This document shows, in pieces, positions 61,111 through 64,000 of a DNA stretch of 64,000 nt. The notes below the pieces were generated by a model. It was not told the DNA's origin, made no database searches, and worked only from the letters and a program-made list of their open reading frames with translations. Location: NCBI RefSeq assembly GCF_008831285.2, contig NC_045146.1, positions 23,887,703 through 23,951,702 on the forward strand, in the 5' to 3' direction. This DNA comes from Nymphaea colorata (taxonomy: Eukaryota > Streptophyta > Magnoliopsida > Nymphaeales > Nymphaeaceae). A program made the translations under genes and the position numbers. Position 1 is the stretch's first letter; each line of letters opens with the position of its first letter.

Positions 61111-62288
61111 ATTGTGATGGGAAGGGTAGAGGCCCTTCATACATGCTTTTTATCAATCTAACCACTGTCAAAACGTCAGGTAACTTTAGAGCTGTTAGTA
61201 TTTCTTATTTATAGTTGGCGCCCATGGGACTTCTATATTGCTTTCCCCTAGAGGTAGTCTGGTAGAGTGTTGAGGAGCGAAGTAGAGGTGCTAGATTATC
61301 ATAAACTCCTCTTTAGAAGTGTTGGTTCATAGGCTACGTCAGCACCTTGAAGGAAGAAGAACCTGCACTGTTTTTAGTGGCTTTTTAACCCAATTGAAGA
61401 GCAGAGTGAAAGTGGAGCGAGGAGACCCTACAGTTGAGCTTGGTGTTTAATCAAAGCTCATCCAAAGGAAACGGTATTTTTTTTTTTCTTTGCAAACCAA
61501 CAGCTGTTTAAAGATGGTTTTCCTTTTTGTATTCCTGGCAGGTTAGTCAACCCTTTGTTTTTTGTTACTGTGAAGATTTCTACTGGAATTGTGTTTCTTA
61601 ATAACGGTAGGGAGCCTAACCCCTAGCAAGCCGTTACATGTCCCCTCTGCCTCCTAGTGGCAGCAAATAAACTGTCCAGTCCATTTTCAGAGGTCACTAA
61701 AGCACATTCTCCAAATGAGGGTAGGACAATGACACCCATATGTTCTTAATGATTAATGACAACTAACGATAATAGGTAAATTTCTTTCTAATAGTATTCT
61801 TATTAGAAGGCATGTAGTAGGGAAGCCATGAACCGCAGAAATGGTAGACATAAATCCAATGTGGGTAGTGCCCACCCTGACCCTAGTCTTGAGGCTCCTT
61901 ATACCTTCATTGCAAGTATGGTGATGAATTTGAAGCTTTCAAGTTTCAAGCAGTTCTCATTGACGAACCACTCTCAGGGTCAGTCCGCCTTCTTGATATA
62001 TTTGCATATATTCCAATCATTGAGGCCTCCACTGGGCAGGCTCTTTCCATTAGGTTGTCGCTTTAAGACTTTCAAGTGACATTGCTAAAGATCTCTTAAA
62101 TGTTTAAATGTTGCCAAAGCACATTAATCTATGAGTAGCTAGACCTCAGATCTGTTGAGGTGGTTTTAGTGCAGGACCTTCGAACATGAAAACCAATAGG
62201 GACCTGAAGTGAACATGTTTCTGCCTTCATTAGAGCACAAAGAAGGATCAAGGCGCTAAGATTAGAAATCCGAGTGACTCAAATGAAC

Positions 62289-64000
62289 TTAAGCAATCAC
62301 CATCTCTTCCTCTCCACCTTGTTCAAAAATAAAGCTGCTTTCAACTAAATCAGCATTGTTCATTTGAGCTGTAAGGCCATCCAACATCTCATAAATTCTT
62401 GAGCTCTCTGGATGCCTCGTATCAGCCACCATGAATTGATACTTCCTTCCCCCCATCTCCAAACAACTCCATCCTGTCTGCTTTTTCATCCCACTGTCCT
62501 TCATAGCAGCTCTAACTCTCTGTGCTTCAGACCATTTTCCTGCTGTAGCATAAATATTTGTTAATTGGACTTTCCAAGCTATGTTTCCCGGGTCTAAAAT
62601 GGCCAACTTCTTTGCAGCTCTTTCTGCCACGACCACATCCCTAGAACTCCTGCAAGCACCCAAGAGAGCTCCCCACACAGCTGAACCAGGTTCGAGAGGC
62701 ATCTTATTTATAAACTCTTCTGCTTCTATCAAACGCCCGGACCTTCCCAAGATGTCAACTACACAAGCATAGTGATCCAAACTTGGCTCAATGCCATAGT
62801 CAATTACCATGCTGTTAAAGCACTGGTAACCCTCCATTACGTTGCCTGAATGACCAAATGCAGACAACAAAGACACAAACGTGATGTCATTTGGGTGAGT
62901 CGGACCATACTCTTGGAGCTGTGCAAAAATTTTCAAGGCAGACCTACTATCGCCATGCATCCCATATGCAGAAATCATTGAGTTCCAAGAGCTCAGATCC
63001 TTTTCTGGCATTTCCAAGAAAATCTGTTCTGCAAGATCGATTCTACCAGCCTTTGCGTACATATCCAACAAAGAATTCTGTACAAAGATATCTGAGTCAA
63101 TTCCTGACCTTATTATAAAACCATGGAGAATTTCACCATATCGTAAAGAACCAAGCTGAATGCAGGCTTGGAGTGCACTAAGCATTGTAACTGCATCTAT
63201 TTCTATATCATCATGTTGATTCATTTCATGTAGAAGCCGTAAGGCTTCATGTAAGCAGTCATTGCGGGCATAGCACTCAATCATGGTGTTCCACGAGATG
63301 TTGTCTCTTGAATGCATCCTGTCGAAAATCAAACAGGCAGAAGCAACCTGCTTACATTTTGCATACATGTCCATGAGTGAGTTCTCAACTACAGCACACG
63401 GAAGGAATCCATGTTTAATTAGGTAACAATGTATTGATTGGCCCCGTTTGAGAGATATTTCATGGCAGCAACCTTGCACTACAGTTGCCATAGTTTCTGG
63501 GCTTAGATATTCCTCAGCAATATGGGATTGGATAAAAATTTCCAGGGCTCTGCCGATAGAACCACTCTGCACGTATCCCACGATCATTGCACCCCATGAG
63601 TCTATGCTTCTCTCCAACAACTTATCGAAAACTTGATATGCGACATCCATCGATCTACTTTTTGTATACATATTTATGAGCGAAGTTGCAACGGTAGGGT
63701 CACTTCTCATCTCTGTCTTCATTACAAAACCATGAATTGACCTGCAAAGGTTTGGTGCATTTAGGTAACTACAACCACGCATTAGACTGGTCAATGTGAC
63801 GACATTTGGCATCACAAGGTCATTCTGCATCCTAAAAGCCCACATAAATGCTCTCTCAATTAGTTTGTGGTCTATGCACCCTGTGATGACTGATGTCCAA
63901 GAAACCACATCTCTGCAATTCATCCTGTCCAGCATCTTCTCAGCAGCACCGATAGCTCCACACTTAGAATAACTATCTATTAGAGAATTTAATAGAAACT
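62289..64000 (-). CDS. PPR protein, PLS class, E-type (partial)
   Basis: A minus-strand open frame runs off the right edge: 569 residues are visible, starting FLLNSLIDSYSKCGAIGAAE, with the N-terminus beyond the window. It consists of repeated 31-36-residue PPR units of the P-L-S kind, with SLI.MYTK, DVVSWTSVITGC, NISWNTMIECYA and DLSSWNSMISAYGMHG as typical S/P blocks. An E domain follows (EPGSAVWGALLGACRSSRDV, LTNIYATAGKWSEAQRVRAA) and an E+ segment (GMKKQTGWSCLEMGGRKYQF). There is no DYW deaminase; the chain ends ...GGEEEMVIA. Such proteins bind organellar RNA and usually recruit a deaminase for C-to-U editing in mitochondria or plastids. The target and the transit peptide cannot be judged because the N-terminus is missing. 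It is intronless over the visible part, as is usual. Confidence 0.95.
   Translation of the reverse strand, partial: FLLNSLIDSYSKCGAIGAAEKMLDRMNCRDVVSWTSVITGCIDHKLIERAFMWAFRMQNDLVMPNVVTLTSLMRGCSYLNAPNLCRSIHGFVMKTEMRSDPTVATSLINMYTKSRSMDVAYQVFDKLLERSIDSWGAMIVGYVQSGSIGRALEIFIQSHIAEEYLSPETMATVVQGCCHEISLKRGQSIHCYLIKHGFLPCAVVENSLMDMYAKCKQVASACLIFDRMHSRDNISWNTMIECYARNDCLHEALRLLHEMNQHDDIEIDAVTMLSALQACIQLGSLRYGEILHGFIIRSGIDSDIFVQNSLLDMYAKAGRIDLAEQIFLEMPEKDLSSWNSMISAYGMHGDSRSALKIFAQLQEYGPTHPNDITFVSLLSAFGHSGNVMEGYQCFNSMVIDYGIEPSLDHYACVVDILGRSGRLIEAEEFINKMPLEPGSAVWGALLGACRSSRDVVVAERAAKKLAILDPGNIAWKVQLTNIYATAGKWSEAQRVRAAMKDSGMKKQTGWSCLEMGGRKYQFMVADTRHPESSRIYEMLDGLTAQMNNADLVESSFIFEQGGEEEMVIA

Larger units (their letters stand above)
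57376..62288. other. intergenic between kinase and PPR genes
   Basis: Besides SINE and LINE remnants, no gene is supported. The first few hundred bases are probably kinase 3' untranslated sequence. A 105-codon open frame at 59337-59654 (-) reads like a signal peptide plus a Pro-rich tail, but it begins with GTG and has a stop just upstream, so I do not call it a gene. Confidence 0.5.

Noticed and set aside
1-64000. CRISPR arrays, operons, phage or organelle-derived segments
   Set aside because: No regularly spaced repeats, no bacterial gene layout and no recognisable plastid or mitochondrial gene were seen on either strand. The genes are spliced plant nuclear genes.
1-64000. Intact LTR retrotransposon or viral insertion
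   Set aside because: No paired long terminal repeats, primer-binding site or gag-pol reading frames were recognised. The dispersed repeat at 5345 and 11440 could be a fragment of such an element but cannot be classified from the sequence alone.

Overview
This is a stretch of nuclear DNA from a flowering plant. The evidence is spliced plant-only gene families (two SAURs, an LHT-type amino-acid transporter, a DUF241 protein, a plant-type glutaminyl cyclotransferase, a receptor-like kinase and a PLS-class PPR protein), canonical GT-AG introns, AT-rich intergenic DNA, many (AT)n/(CT)n microsatellites and decayed hAT, Harbinger, LINE and SINE pieces. The first coding exons of the transporter and the kinase are much richer in G+C than their later exons. 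That pattern is best known in monocots but also occurs elsewhere, so I do not name a species.

Layout. 1-6.98 kb: no gene; a hAT-like MITE, a SINE-like piece and an (AT)n array. 7.07-7.52 kb: SAUR gene 1 (+). 7.5-13.4 kb: repeats, including a large imperfect foldback at 10.2-10.94 kb. 13.5-13.8 kb: SAUR gene 2 (+). 17.5-21.3 kb: five-exon LHT8-like transporter (+). 21.3-32.2 kb: no confident gene, but a pyrimidine-rich region and several isolated exon-like or ORF segments that I could not identify. 32.2-33.1 kb: single-exon DUF241 gene (-). 36.6-46.2 kb: eleven-exon glutaminyl-peptide cyclotransferase (-), including a 28-bp microexon and transposon-bearing introns. 46.2-54.5 kb: intergenic, with a perfect 42-bp-stem hairpin, a LINE 3' end and a Harbinger MITE. 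54.6-57.4 kb: seven-exon receptor-like kinase (+) with two upstream ORFs. 57.4-62.3 kb: intergenic, with SINE and LINE remnants. 62.3 kb to the right edge: PPR gene (-), 5' truncated by the window.

The genes do not form a pathway; they are independent plant loci. Exon joins for the transporter, cyclotransferase and kinase were derived by eye. Every junction keeps frame and uses GT-AG, giving 548, 335 and 510 residues. I did not find a convincing undescribed system. The most unusual structures are the two foldbacks (10.2 and 47.3 kb), which could be young small-RNA loci, and a set of dispersed non-autonomous DNA transposons, three of which keep recognisable target-site duplications (one of them only imperfectly).
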